This document shows, piece after piece, positions 25,157 to 33,418 of a stretch of DNA of 64,000 nucleotides; the first letter of the stretch is position 1; each line of letters starts with the position of its first letter. The DNA is taken from NCBI RefSeq assembly GCF_046845755.1, contig NZ_CP177357.1, positions 1,240,001-1,304,000 on the forward strand, read 5' to 3'. The DNA is from Rubrivirga sp046845755. Its GTDB lineage: Bacteria; Bacteroidota; Rhodothermia; Rhodothermales; Rubricoccaceae. A program made the translations under genes and the position numbers. The notes under the pieces were generated by a model that saw only the letters and a list, made by a program, of their open reading frames with translations, did not search any database and had not been told where the DNA came from.

Positions 25157-26863
25157 ATGGACCGCGACGACGCCCCTGAAACCAGTCCGTACGAGATCGT
25201 CGGCGGCCCGGCCGGGCTGCCCGCCGACGTGTACCGACGCCTGTTCGAGGCGTCGTTCGGGCTCGCGATCGTCGTCGACGCGGCGGGCGTCGTCCGTGCG
25301 ATGAGCGATGCGGCGACGCTGTCCGCCGGGTCGGAGGCGCTGGGCCGCCCGCTCGACCGGGCCCTGGGTTGGAGCGAGCCCGAGCGGATCGCGGAGGGGC
25401 TCGACACGGCGCGCGGGGGCGCCTACGACCGCTTCTACACGCGCGTCCTCGGGGCCGACGGCCACCTCGTGTTCCTGGTCGACCTCCAGTCGGTCGACGG
25501 ACCCGACGGCGAGACGTGGGCGCTTTTGGAGGCCCGAGACGTGACCACGCTCGTTGCCATCGAACACCAGCTCCACGACGTGCTCCGCCAGCTCGAGCAC
25601 GAGCGGAACCGGCTCCGGGCCGTTCTGGACGCTACGCCGGACCGGATCGTCGGGATCGACGCCGCCGGCACGGCGACCGTCGTCAACCAGGCCGTGGCCG
25701 AAGCGGCGGGGACGGACCGCGAGTCCGTTGAAGGGCAGCCCTACCTCGACCGGGCCCAGCGGCCGGACCTGTGGCGGCGCGCGCTCGCCGGCGAGACGGT
25801 GCGGACGCGGATCCCCCCCGGCGGCTCGACCTTCGGGGTGTGGATCGACCTCACGCTGGCCCCCGTCCTCTCGGGCGACTTTGTCGAGGGCGCCGTCGCC
25901 ATCGGGCGCGACGCGACCGTGCAGGTCGAGGCGGCCCAGCTCCGCCTCGCCATCACCCATGGCCGCGCGGCCATGGTCGCGATCGGCAGCGACGGACAGG
26001 TCGAGATGGACCCGGGACCGGCGCGCGAGCTGTTCGGGGTGGATGCCGCCGACACCCTCGACGGCCTCATGGCCCACGTCCGCAACCGGTCCACGGCGGA
26101 GGGGGCACTGCGCGTGGCGCTGGGTGTGCCCGGCACGCCCGTCGACCTTCGGCTTGAGGTCGCCGACCGCACCGTGTGGGTCCGGGGCCGGTCGATGGAG
26201 GGCGCGTCGACCCGGTTCGTGGGCGTGGCCTACGCGGTCGACGACGCGGTGGACGCGGCGGTCAACCAGCGGTGGGAGGATCTGGCCGACCGGGGGGGCT
26301 GGGCGGGCCGCCGCCCGGCCGACCGCATCGACCCGCAGGTCGGCGGGGACCCGGACCCCGAGGCCGTCGACGCCCGCGTCGCTGCCCTCCGGCGCACGGG
26401 CCTGCTCGACACGGGCCCTTCGCGGCCGTTCGACGTGCTGACCCGGGCGGTCTCCGACTCGCTCGGGGTCCCCGTCTCGCTCCTCTCGCTCGTCGACGCG
26501 GAGCGCCAGTTTTTCGCCAGCCAGACCGGGCTCACAGGCTGGGCGTCCGACGACCGCGAGACGCCGCTGTCGCATTCGTTCTGCCAGCACGTCGCGAATG
26601 AGCGGCGCCCGCTCGTCGTCCGCGACGCCCGGGAGACCAAGCGGCTGGCGGCGAACGGCGCGATCGAGGACCTCGGCGTCGTCGCCTACCTTGGCGTGCC
26701 TGTCGCCGCCCCGGACGGCCACGTAATCGGCGCGCTGTGCGCCATCGACTCCGTCCCCCACGCCTGGACCGAGGAAGACGTCCGGCTGATGTCGTCGCTC
26801 GCGGAAGCCGCCTCCGCGGAGGTCGCCCGGCGCCAGGCCACCCCCCCCGACCCTACGGACTGA
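25157..26863 (+). CDS. PAS-PAS-GAF sensory protein without output domain
   Basis: 568-residue cytoplasmic protein. Two or three PAS-like segments (about 25-130; 150-265 with LRAVLDATPDRIVGID; a weaker one at 265-370), then a well-preserved GAF domain (about 405-560) of the type found in bacterial redox or light sensors: AERQFFASQTGL, TPLSHSFCQHVANERRPLVV, VAYLGVPVAAPDGHVIGALC and WTEEDVRLMSSLAE. No histidine kinase, GGDEF, EAL or DNA-binding domain follows. It lies inside a housekeeping operon, 5 nt after bcp, and its stop overlaps the tpiA start. It may bind a ligand and act on a partner protein; the nearby kinases at 14-19 kb are possible partners, which is speculation. Confidence 0.85.
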   Translation: MDRDDAPETSPYEIVGGPAGLPADVYRRLFEASFGLAIVVDAAGVVRAMSDAATLSAGSEALGRPLDRALGWSEPERIAEGLDTARGGAYDRFYTRVLGADGHLVFLVDLQSVDGPDGETWALLEARDVTTLVAIEHQLHDVLRQLEHERNRLRAVLDATPDRIVGIDAAGTATVVNQAVAEAAGTDRESVEGQPYLDRAQRPDLWRRALAGETVRTRIPPGGSTFGVWIDLTLAPVLSGDFVEGAVAIGRDATVQVEAAQLRLAITHGRAAMVAIGSDGQVEMDPGPARELFGVDAADTLDGLMAHVRNRSTAEGALRVALGVPGTPVDLRLEVADRTVWVRGRSMEGASTRFVGVAYAVDDAVDAAVNQRWEDLADRGGWAGRRPADRIDPQVGGDPDPEAVDARVAALRRTGLLDTGPSRPFDVLTRAVSDSLGVPVSLLSLVDAERQFFASQTGLTGWASDDRETPLSHSFCQHVANERRPLVVRDARETKRLAANGAIEDLGVVAYLGVPVAAPDGHVIGALCAIDSVPHAWTEEDVRLMSSLAEAASAEVARRQATPPDPTD

Positions 26864-27600
26864 TGCTTGTCGCTGGAAACTGGAAAATGAACCTCGACCT
26901 CGACGAGGCCGTCCGGCTTGCGGCCGACGTCGTACGTCTGACCGGCGACGACGCCGCGCACATCGGCGTGGCTGTGTGCCCGCCGACCGTGTGGCTCGAG
27001 GCGGTCGCCGAGCGCGTCGGCGGGAGCCCGGTCGCCCTCGGCGCCCAGAACGTGCACCCCGCCGAGTCCGGCGCCTTCACCGGCGAGGTGTCGGCACCGA
27101 TGCTGCGCGGCGTCGGGGCCGCGTACGTCATCGTCGGCCACTCCGAGCGGCGCGCGCTCTTTGACGAGACCAGCGCGTTCGTCGCCGAGAAGGTGCGCGC
27201 GGCGCAGGCGGGCGGGCTGACCCCGATCCTGTGCGTGGGCGAGACGCTGGAGGAGCGCGAGGCGGGCGGGGCCGAGGAGACGGTCGTCGCTCAGCTGGCG
27301 GCGTCGATGGAGGGCGTCGAGGGTGGGCCGCTCGTGGTCGCGTACGAGCCCGTCTGGGCGATCGGAACGGGCCGCACCGCGAGCCCGGAGCAGGCGCAGG
27401 CCGTCCACGCGGCGATCCGGGCGTGGCTGGCCGGCCGGGGGCTGGAGGCCACCGACATCCAGTACGGCGGCAGCGTCAAGCCGGGGAACGCGGCCGACCT
27501 CTTCGCGCAGCCCGACATCGACGGGGCCCTCGTCGGGGGCGCCAGCCTCGACGCGGCGTCGTTCGCGGCGATTGTGGCGGCGGCCCGTGCGGCGAGCTAG
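26863..27600 (+). CDS. tpiA: Triose-phosphate isomerase
   Basis: 245-residue glycolytic enzyme interconverting dihydroxyacetone phosphate and glyceraldehyde 3-phosphate. Catalytic Lys8 in AGNWKMN, the histidine of VGHSERR, and the glutamate of AYEPVWAIGTG are all present, plus the phosphate-binding YGGSVKPGN and VGGASL. Length is normal. It begins on the last base of the PAS-GAF stop and overlaps the following GWxTD gene by 14 nt. Confidence 0.97.
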   Translation: MLVAGNWKMNLDLDEAVRLAADVVRLTGDDAAHIGVAVCPPTVWLEAVAERVGGSPVALGAQNVHPAESGAFTGEVSAPMLRGVGAAYVIVGHSERRALFDETSAFVAEKVRAAQAGGLTPILCVGETLEEREAGGAEETVVAQLAASMEGVEGGPLVVAYEPVWAIGTGRTASPEQAQAVHAAIRAWLAGRGLEATDIQYGGSVKPGNAADLFAQPDIDGALVGGASLDAASFAAIVAAARAAS

Positions 27601-28912
27601 CGCCCTCGCGCTCCTGCTCGTGGCGAGCGCGTGCGCGGGCCCCTCGCCCGCCCGCCTCGACACCGACGCGGCGGCGTATCGGGCCGGCGAGCCCGCCTTC
27701 GTGCTCGACGTGGCGGGCGTCGTCGACGGCGACGCCGCCGTCGTCGACGTACTCGTCGGCGTCGCGCCGGCGGCGCTCGCGTTCCGCCCCGGCCCGGACT
27801 CGCTGGAGGCCGTCCTGCGGTGGACCGTGTCCGTCGAGCGCGAGGGCGGCGCGCCCCGTGTGCTGTCGGCCCTCGACACGGTCCGCGTGGCCTCGCAGGC
27901 GGCGTCGCGGTCGACCGCCCCGAGGTGGACGCGCGAGCGGTTCGCGGTCGAGCCCGGGTTGTACACCGTCCGCGCGCTCCTCGACGACGAGGGCGCCGGG
28001 CGCACGGCCGAGCGGCGCGCCGAGGTGCTGGCGCGCGCGCCGGGCGGGCTGCCCCGGCTGGCCGCGCTCCGGGTCGTCCGCGGGCCGGACCCCGTCGACG
28101 CCGCGGCCATCCCAGCCGGGCTCGACTCCCTGGCGCTCGCGCTCCAGGCCATCGACCTCGCCGCCGCCGACACGCTCATCGTGACCGTCGCCCGCGTCCT
28201 GTCGGACTCCCTGCCCGCCGCGCCGGTCGACGCGTCGACGCCGTTCGTGGGCTCGCTGGCGGCGCTGGGCCTCGACCGCAGCGCGCTCGACACGGTCGCC
28301 GTCGCGCGCCAGGGGGTCGGAGAAGGGACCGTCCTGGTCGAGGCCCCGCTGCCCGCCCTCCGCCCGGGCGTCTACCGCATCACCGTCGCGCTCGACGCGC
28401 GCCCCACGTCGGCTGCGCGCTACGTCGTCGTGCGCCGCCGCGAGTACCCGCTGCTGACGCGGCTGGGCGACCTCGTCGGCCCGCTCGCGTACCTCGCCGA
28501 CGGCGCGGAGCTCCGGCCTCTCCGCGAGGCGCGCTCCGAGGCCGCCCGGCGGCGTGCCTTCGACGGCTTCTGGGGCGCCGAGATGGACGACCGCCGGCTC
28601 GCGGCCGCCACGATCCGCGCGTTCTACGACCGCGTCGAGCAGGCGAACCGTCTGTTCGCGGGCGTCAAGGAGGGCTGGAAGACCGACCCCGGGATGGTCT
28701 TCGTCCTGTTCGGCCCGCCGCGCTTTGTCGAGACGCGCGCCGACGGCGAGCGGTGGACGTACGGCGCCGGCGTCGCCGGGCCCGTCTCCTTCTCGTTCCG
28801 ACGCACCTCAGCCAGCGGCCCGTTCCCGGTCTTGACGCTCGAGCGCGACCGGGCCCTCGTTGACCCCATCGACCGCGCTCGCCAGCAGTGGCGCCGGGGG
28901 ATCGTGCCGTAG
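27587..28912 (+). CDS. GWxTD domain lipoprotein
   Basis: 441-residue protein. A GTG at 27587 gives a lipoprotein-like signal (ALALLLVASAC, Cys16). The C-terminal GWxTD domain is clear: GWKTD at 363-367, then GMVFVLFGPPRFVETRADGERWTYG. The middle has two or three beta-rich segments (about 40-150 and 155-285). GWxTD proteins are typical of Bacteroidota, Rhodothermota and Acidobacteria; function unknown, location probably periplasmic face of a membrane. An earlier TTG at 27572 is possible. It overlaps the end of tpiA and converges with the FmdB-like gene (8 nt apart). Confidence 0.85.
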   Translation: MRRASALALLLVASACAGPSPARLDTDAAAYRAGEPAFVLDVAGVVDGDAAVVDVLVGVAPAALAFRPGPDSLEAVLRWTVSVEREGGAPRVLSALDTVRVASQAASRSTAPRWTRERFAVEPGLYTVRALLDDEGAGRTAERRAEVLARAPGGLPRLAALRVVRGPDPVDAAAIPAGLDSLALALQAIDLAAADTLIVTVARVLSDSLPAAPVDASTPFVGSLAALGLDRSALDTVAVARQGVGEGTVLVEAPLPALRPGVYRITVALDARPTSAARYVVVRRREYPLLTRLGDLVGPLAYLADGAELRPLREARSEAARRRAFDGFWGAEMDDRRLAAATIRAFYDRVEQANRLFAGVKEGWKTDPGMVFVLFGPPRFVETRADGERWTYGAGVAGPVSFSFRRTSASGPFPVLTLERDRALVDPIDRARQQWRRGIVP

Positions 28913-28920
28913 CCGAGCGC

Positions 28921-29229
28921 CTAGTCCTTGCTCGCGGGCGCCTTCGAGGCCTCCGCTTTTTTGGCGGGCGTGGCTTTGGGAGGCTTCTCGGCCTTGGGCT
29001 TGCCGTCCGAGGCGGCGTCGGCCTCCCCCTTTTTGCGGTCCTTCTGCCCTGTGTGGACGTAGTCGGTGAGGTAGAACCCGTCGCCCTTGAACTGCAGGCC
29101 GGCGCCGCCGGAGATGACGCGCGTCACGGGCTCGCCGGTCTCGGGGTCCTCGGTGAGCGCGGGCGCGGAGATCTTTTGGATGTACTCGAAGGTGGTGCCG
29201 TCGGGGCGGCGATAGACGTACGTGGGCAT
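28921..29229 (-). CDS. FmdB-like protein lacking all zinc-ribbon cysteines
   Basis: 102-residue protein with the FmdB signature at both ends of the domain (MPTYVYRRPDGTTFE at 1-15 and RVISGGAGLQFKGDGFYLTD at 37-56). In the family the N-terminal domain is a zinc ribbon with CxxC pairs; here the first pair reads RPDG and the second DPETG (Asp28, Thr31), and the protein has no cysteine at all. The C-terminal 45 residues are a Lys/Ala/Pro-rich disordered tail (KAEKPPKATPAKKAEASK), suggestive of nucleic-acid or ribosome contact. Starts at ATG 29229; a TAGTCTTCG sequence 8-16 nt upstream resembles the promoter box but is too close for the usual spacing. Confidence 0.8.
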   Translation of the reverse strand: MPTYVYRRPDGTTFEYIQKISAPALTEDPETGEPVTRVISGGAGLQFKGDGFYLTDYVHTGQKDRKKGEADAASDGKPKAEKPPKATPAKKAEASKAPASKD

Positions 29230-29252
29230 GGAATGGGGCGGGGGGACGAAGA

Positions 29253-31949
29253 CTAGCGGGCCGCCAGCAGGTCGGCGGGGACGGGGCCGAACCCGAGGGC
29301 CAGCTCGGCGTGGCCGGGCGGCGCGAGCACGGCGCCCGCGACGGCGTCGGCGAGCGCGGGGCGCACGTCGCGGATCTGGCGGTTGCGGCGCGAGGGGTGG
29401 ACGCGGTTGGTCAGGAGGACGACGAACAGGTTCTGGTCGGGGTCGACCCAGATGGACGTGCCGGTAAAGCCGGTGTGGCCGAACGAGCGCGGCCCGAAGT
29501 GGCTTCCGGCCGAGGTCTCGCCGTGGTGGACCATCCAGCCGAGCCCGGTCGGGTACGTGCTCCGCATCCGGACGCGTTCGGTAAACCGCTCCAGCGTGGT
29601 CCGGCGAAACAGGCGCGTGCCGTAGCCGGCGCCGCCGTTCGCGAGCACGAACCCGAAGCGCGCGAGGTCCTCGGCCGTCGAGAACAGGCCGGCGTGCCCG
29701 GCGACGCCCCCAAAGACGGACGCGGCCTCGTCGTGGACCTCGCCCTGCGGGGTCCGCATTCGCCACGCGCGGTCGGTTTCGGTCGGCGCCGCCAGCCGGT
29801 CGACGACGTCGACGTCGCGGAAGCCGGTCGCCGACATGCCGAGCGGCTCGTAGATCCGGCGCTCGAAGACCTCGCCGAGCGGCGCGTCCTCGACGGCCTG
29901 GATCACCTCGCCGAGCACGATCATGTCGAAGTCGCTGTACCGCGAGCGCGTGCCGGGCGGGTACTGCAGCGTGTCGGCATAGACGAAGTCGAGCGCCTCG
30001 CGCCGCGACGTGATGCCGTGCGACCAGAACGGGTACCACGCGCGGTGGCCGGCCGAGTGCTCGAGGAGTTGGCGGACGGTGACGTACTCCTTGCCCAGCG
30101 ATCGGTAGCGCGGGAGGTAGCGCGACACGGGCGCGTCGAGCTCCAGGCGGTTCTCCTCGACGAGCTGCATCACGACGGTCGTCGTGCCGACCACTTTTGT
30201 GAGCGAGGCGAGGTCGTACGGCGTCTCGGCCGTCGCCGGCCCACCGCCTCGCGTCAGGCGGCCGTAGCCGCGTAGGCGCACGAGCACCCCGTCGCGGCCG
30301 ACGGCGACGGCGCCACCGGGGAAGGCGCCGGAGGCGACGGCGCGTTCCATCACCGCGTCGACACGATCGGCCGCGCCGGGGTCGAGACCGGCGGCGAGGG
30401 GGGCGCCCGGGCGGAGCCGCTGCTGGCGGTACCGGACGCCCGCGCCGGCCGGGGCCACGCCGGCGACGGCCTGCGGAAGCCGGCCCGACACGTCGGCGCG
30501 GCCCGTGACGGCGTCGGCGGCGGCGACCTGCGACGTGGCGTCGGCGGTGGGGGCGGCGACGAACGCCGCGGACTGGAGCCCGGCGGCCAGGCCCGGGTCG
30601 CCGAGCGCGACGAGCACGACCGTGCGGCGGTCGTTGAGCGCGCGGGCGAAGGCCCGGTGCCGGGGCGCGAGCTGGCCGCCGGCCTCGGGGATCGCGGCCA
30701 CGACGACGACGTCGGCGTCGCGAGCCGCGCGCAGGGCCGCGTTGTAGTCGTCGTCCGGCTGGCCCAGGCCGAGACGGGCGTAGCTGGCGGTGCGGTCCGG
30801 CGCGAGCCCGTCGGCGAGCGCGTTGACGAAGGGCACGCCCGCGTCGGGGTCGGCGCCGGGGTCGAGCAGGACCGTGAACACGTCGCCCGGGCCGGGCCCG
30901 GCGAGCGGGAGCGGCCCGCGCTCGGGCTGCACGACCGCGACGGCCCGCCGCGCGACCTCGGCCGCCAGCAGCGCCGAGCGCTCCACGAGCCCTGCCGACG
31001 GCGCGCGCCACGGCGAGATCCGGACGGCCCCGCCGCTCGGACGCTCCGCCAGCCGCTCGTCGCGGGGCGCGAGGTCCAGGCCGGCCCACGCCTTCGCGGC
31101 CAGCGACCGCCGCGCGGCCTCCCGGGCGGTCTCCTCCGGGAGACGCCCCGACCGCACCGCCGACCGCAAGGAGTCGAACACGGCGCCCGGGGACCCGGAG
31201 ACGACCACGTCCGCTCCGTTCCGCAGCGCCTCGACGGCGCCGGCTGCTGTGGGGCCCACGTCGGTAACTACGAGGCCCACGAACGACGTCTGCCCACGCA
31301 GTCGCTGGACGAGGGAGGGGCTGGTCCGGACCTCCATCAGCCCGGCCTCCGCGAGCGCGTCGACCCCGCCCAGGGCGTCGGCGTCAGGCAAGGCGGCCGA
31401 CGGCCACGCGCGTCCCTCGCGGACCCCGCGGACAACCGCCGCCGCGAGCGGGCCGGAGATCCCGGAGGCGCCGATCGCCACGGCCGGTCCAGGCGACTGG
31501 ATCCCGAGCGGCTGCGCGGCCTCGGCGGTCGCCCGGCCGGCGAGGTAGGCGAGCGGCGCGTCGTCGGCCGCCGCGAGCGCGTCGAGCGACGGGACGGCCG
31601 GGGCGCCCGCGAGCACCTGCGTCGGGGCCGACACGGCGACGGGCAGGGGAGAGGCCGCCTGCCACCGACGGACACGGACGAGCAGCGCGTCCATGTCGCC
31701 GGAGAGCACGTCGATGCGGCCGACGCGGCCGGCCAACACGAGCGCGTCCAGGCCGGGCGCGTCCGCGCGCGCGCCGACGAGTTGGCCGACGACGGCGTCG
31801 ATCGACAGCGTGTCGGCAACAGCGGGCGCGGGGAGGGGCGGGGATGCCGTGGCGACGGGGTCGCTCGCCGTCACGGGCACGGTCGAGACCGACCAGAGGC
31901 CCGCGACGGCCAGCGAAGCGGCCGCGACGACCTTGAGCAAAAGGGACAT
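29253..31949 (-). CDS. Degenerate GH3-like domain fused to serine hydrolase (beta-lactamase family)
   Basis: 898-residue exported protein. After a signal peptide (to about residue 28) comes a region (about 45-290) that matches the end of a GH3 (NagZ-like) domain: FVGLVVTDVGPTAAGAVEALRNGADVVV, with Asp230 in the nucleophile position. The usual KHFPGHG loop and Arg/Lys substrate residues are absent. A GH3 C-terminal-like sandwich (about 325-500) follows. The last 380 residues are a class C beta-lactamase/penicillin-binding fold with Ser582-x-x-Lys585 (ASLTK), Tyr671-Ser-Asp (YSD) and His825-Thr-Gly. Similar NagZ-esterase fusions occur in Bacteroidota and are linked to peptidoglycan turnover; here only the serine hydrolase looks active. 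The start at ATG 31949 gives the signal peptide. Confidence 0.82.
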   Translation of the reverse strand: MSLLLKVVAAASLAVAGLWSVSTVPVTASDPVATASPPLPAPAVADTLSIDAVVGQLVGARADAPGLDALVLAGRVGRIDVLSGDMDALLVRVRRWQAASPLPVAVSAPTQVLAGAPAVPSLDALAAADDAPLAYLAGRATAEAAQPLGIQSPGPAVAIGASGISGPLAAAVVRGVREGRAWPSAALPDADALGGVDALAEAGLMEVRTSPSLVQRLRGQTSFVGLVVTDVGPTAAGAVEALRNGADVVVSGSPGAVFDSLRSAVRSGRLPEETAREAARRSLAAKAWAGLDLAPRDERLAERPSGGAVRISPWRAPSAGLVERSALLAAEVARRAVAVVQPERGPLPLAGPGPGDVFTVLLDPGADPDAGVPFVNALADGLAPDRTASYARLGLGQPDDDYNAALRAARDADVVVVAAIPEAGGQLAPRHRAFARALNDRRTVVLVALGDPGLAAGLQSAAFVAAPTADATSQVAAADAVTGRADVSGRLPQAVAGVAPAGAGVRYRQQRLRPGAPLAAGLDPGAADRVDAVMERAVASGAFPGGAVAVGRDGVLVRLRGYGRLTRGGGPATAETPYDLASLTKVVGTTTVVMQLVEENRLELDAPVSRYLPRYRSLGKEYVTVRQLLEHSAGHRAWYPFWSHGITSRREALDFVYADTLQYPPGTRSRYSDFDMIVLGEVIQAVEDAPLGEVFERRIYEPLGMSATGFRDVDVVDRLAAPTETDRAWRMRTPQGEVHDEAASVFGGVAGHAGLFSTAEDLARFGFVLANGGAGYGTRLFRRTTLERFTERVRMRSTYPTGLGWMVHHGETSAGSHFGPRSFGHTGFTGTSIWVDPDQNLFVVLLTNRVHPSRRNRQIRDVRPALADAVAGAVLAPPGHAELALGFGPVPADLLAAR

Positions 31950-31983
31950 GGGGGGGCGGGTCCGGGGGGGGCGGGCCATCGTT

Positions 31984-31991
31984 TCAATGTA
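31984..31991 (-). promoter_or_regulatory. Putative -7 promoter box of the GH3/serine hydrolase gene
   Basis: TACATTGA on the minus strand followed by AAACG, about 36 nt before the ATG at 31949. It fits TAnnTTKG loosely; the surrounding AT-rich stretch is unusual for this genome. Confidence 0.3.
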
Positions 31992-32091
31992 GAGAACGCG
32001 AGGCCCTGTCCACCGGTGTGCGGCCTCGTGTTTCCCCTCGTTCCGCCGGCTCGAAGACCCGTCGCGGAAACGCTGCCCCGTCCGCCTGCGG

Positions 32092-32844
32092 TCAGCGGGG
32101 CCGGACGGTCGCGAACCCGCCGTCGACCGAGAGCGTCTGGCCGGTGACCCAGCCGCTGCGCTCGCGGTCGAGCAGGAACGCCAGCGCGTCGGTCAGGTCC
32201 TCGGGCTCGCCGATCCGGCCGAGCGGGTGGAGCCGGGCCGAGGCCTCGACGGCCGCGTCGGTCGCCACCAGCCGTCCCGCGAGGGGGGTCCGGACGAGCC
32301 CGGGCGCTACGGCGTTGACGCGCACGCCCTTCGGCGCATACGTGGCGGCCGCCGACCGCACGAGCCCCTCGACGCCGGCTTTCGCAGCGGCGATCGCCTC
32401 GTGGTTGGCGAGCCCGTAGCGCCCGGCCACGCTCGACATCAGCACGATCGAGCCGCCGTCGGGGTCAGCGTTCTTCTGCAGCGCCTTGGCCGCCGAGCGG
32501 ACGAGGTAGAAGGCCGTCGTGAGGTTCTGCGTCAGCACGCCGTCGAACTCTTCGGGCGAGGTCGCGTGCGCCGGCTTGAGCAGGATCGAACCGACCAGGT
32601 TGACGGCCCCGTCGAGACGGCCGAAGGCCTCGACGCTGGCGTCGACGAGCCCAGAGACGGCGTCGGGGTCGGTCGCGTCGAGCGTGAAGGCGCGGGCGCC
32701 GGTCTCGGCTGCGAGCGCTTCGAGCTTGCCCGCGTCGCGGGCGCCCACGACGACGTGCGCGCCGTCGGCCGCGAGCCGCCGCACGAGCGGGGCGCCGATG
32801 CCGCCGGACCCTCCGACGATGAGATACACCGGGGCGTCGCTCAT
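32092..32844 (-). CDS. Short-chain dehydrogenase-like protein lacking the catalytic tyrosine
   Basis: 250-residue classical SDR fold: GGSGGIG at 11-17 for the nucleotide, VGARD for cofactor choice, NLVG in place of NNAG, the catalytic serine at 138 (MSSVAG), PGLVRTPLAG and a C-terminal SGWVTGQTLSVDGG. The YxxxK motif reads Ile151-Ala-Ala-Ala-Lys155, so the catalytic tyrosine is missing while the lysine remains. A group of Bacteroidota/marine SDRs also lacks this tyrosine, so this is probably a real subfamily, either with a changed mechanism or a binding role. It starts inside the stop of the fasciclin gene (ATGA overlap). Confidence 0.88.
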   Translation of the reverse strand: MSDAPVYLIVGGSGGIGAPLVRRLAADGAHVVVGARDAGKLEALAAETGARAFTLDATDPDAVSGLVDASVEAFGRLDGAVNLVGSILLKPAHATSPEEFDGVLTQNLTTAFYLVRSAAKALQKNADPDGGSIVLMSSVAGRYGLANHEAIAAAKAGVEGLVRSAAATYAPKGVRVNAVAPGLVRTPLAGRLVATDAAVEASARLHPLGRIGEPEDLTDALAFLLDRERSGWVTGQTLSVDGGFATVRPR

Positions 32845-33359
32845 TGGAGCACCGTGTCGACGATGTGGACGACCCCGTTGTCGGCGTCGAGGTCGGCGTC
32901 GGTGATCCGGGCCGTCGCGCCGCCGGACTGAACCGCGAGCCCTTCGCCGACCTCGGCGAACGTGACCTCGGAGCCGGCCATCGTCTCGATGGCGAGATCG
33001 GCGAACACGTCGGGCGTGAGCAGGCGCGTGGCGACGACGTGCCGGGCGAGCGCGGCGCGGGCGGCGGCGGAGTCGGCCTCCAGCGCGGCCCGCCCGCCGA
33101 ACTGGGCGAAGGCGTCGTCGGACGGCGCGAACAACGTGTAGGCCGTCGACGTGTCGCGCAGGGTGACCTCGAGCCCGCTCGAGGCGATCAGCCGCGCGAG
33201 CACGCGGAGCCGGGGGTTCGTCCCGACGAGGTCGGCCACCGACGGACGAGCGCTGGCGGCGGGCGTCTCGGGGGCCGGCTCGCGGGGCTCCGGGGAGGCG
33301 GCGTCGCCCCCGCAGGCGGCAAGGGCGAGGCACAGGAAGGCGAGGGGCAGCAGGCGCAT
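32841..33359 (-). CDS. Fasciclin-domain lipoprotein
   Basis: 172-residue lipoprotein: signal and lipobox FLCLALAAC (Cys16), a Pro/Glu/Ala linker (19-38), then one fasciclin (FAS1) domain (about 40-172) with YTLFAPSDDAFAQFG, RHVVATRLLTPD and the terminal DNGVVHIVDTVL. FAS1 domains mediate adhesion or protein contacts at the cell surface. It forms a two-gene unit with the SDR through a 4-nt ATGA overlap, so the two may be functionally linked, though how is not clear. Confidence 0.92.
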   Translation of the reverse strand: MRLLPLAFLCLALAACGGDAASPEPREPAPETPAASARPSVADLVGTNPRLRVLARLIASSGLEVTLRDTSTAYTLFAPSDDAFAQFGGRAALEADSAAARAALARHVVATRLLTPDVFADLAIETMAGSEVTFAEVGEGLAVQSGGATARITDADLDADNGVVHIVDTVLQ

Positions 33360-33418
33360 GGCGAGTCGGGTGGGGGGGTGGGACGGACGCTCACAGGCGG
33401 GGATCCCACCCGGCCTCG

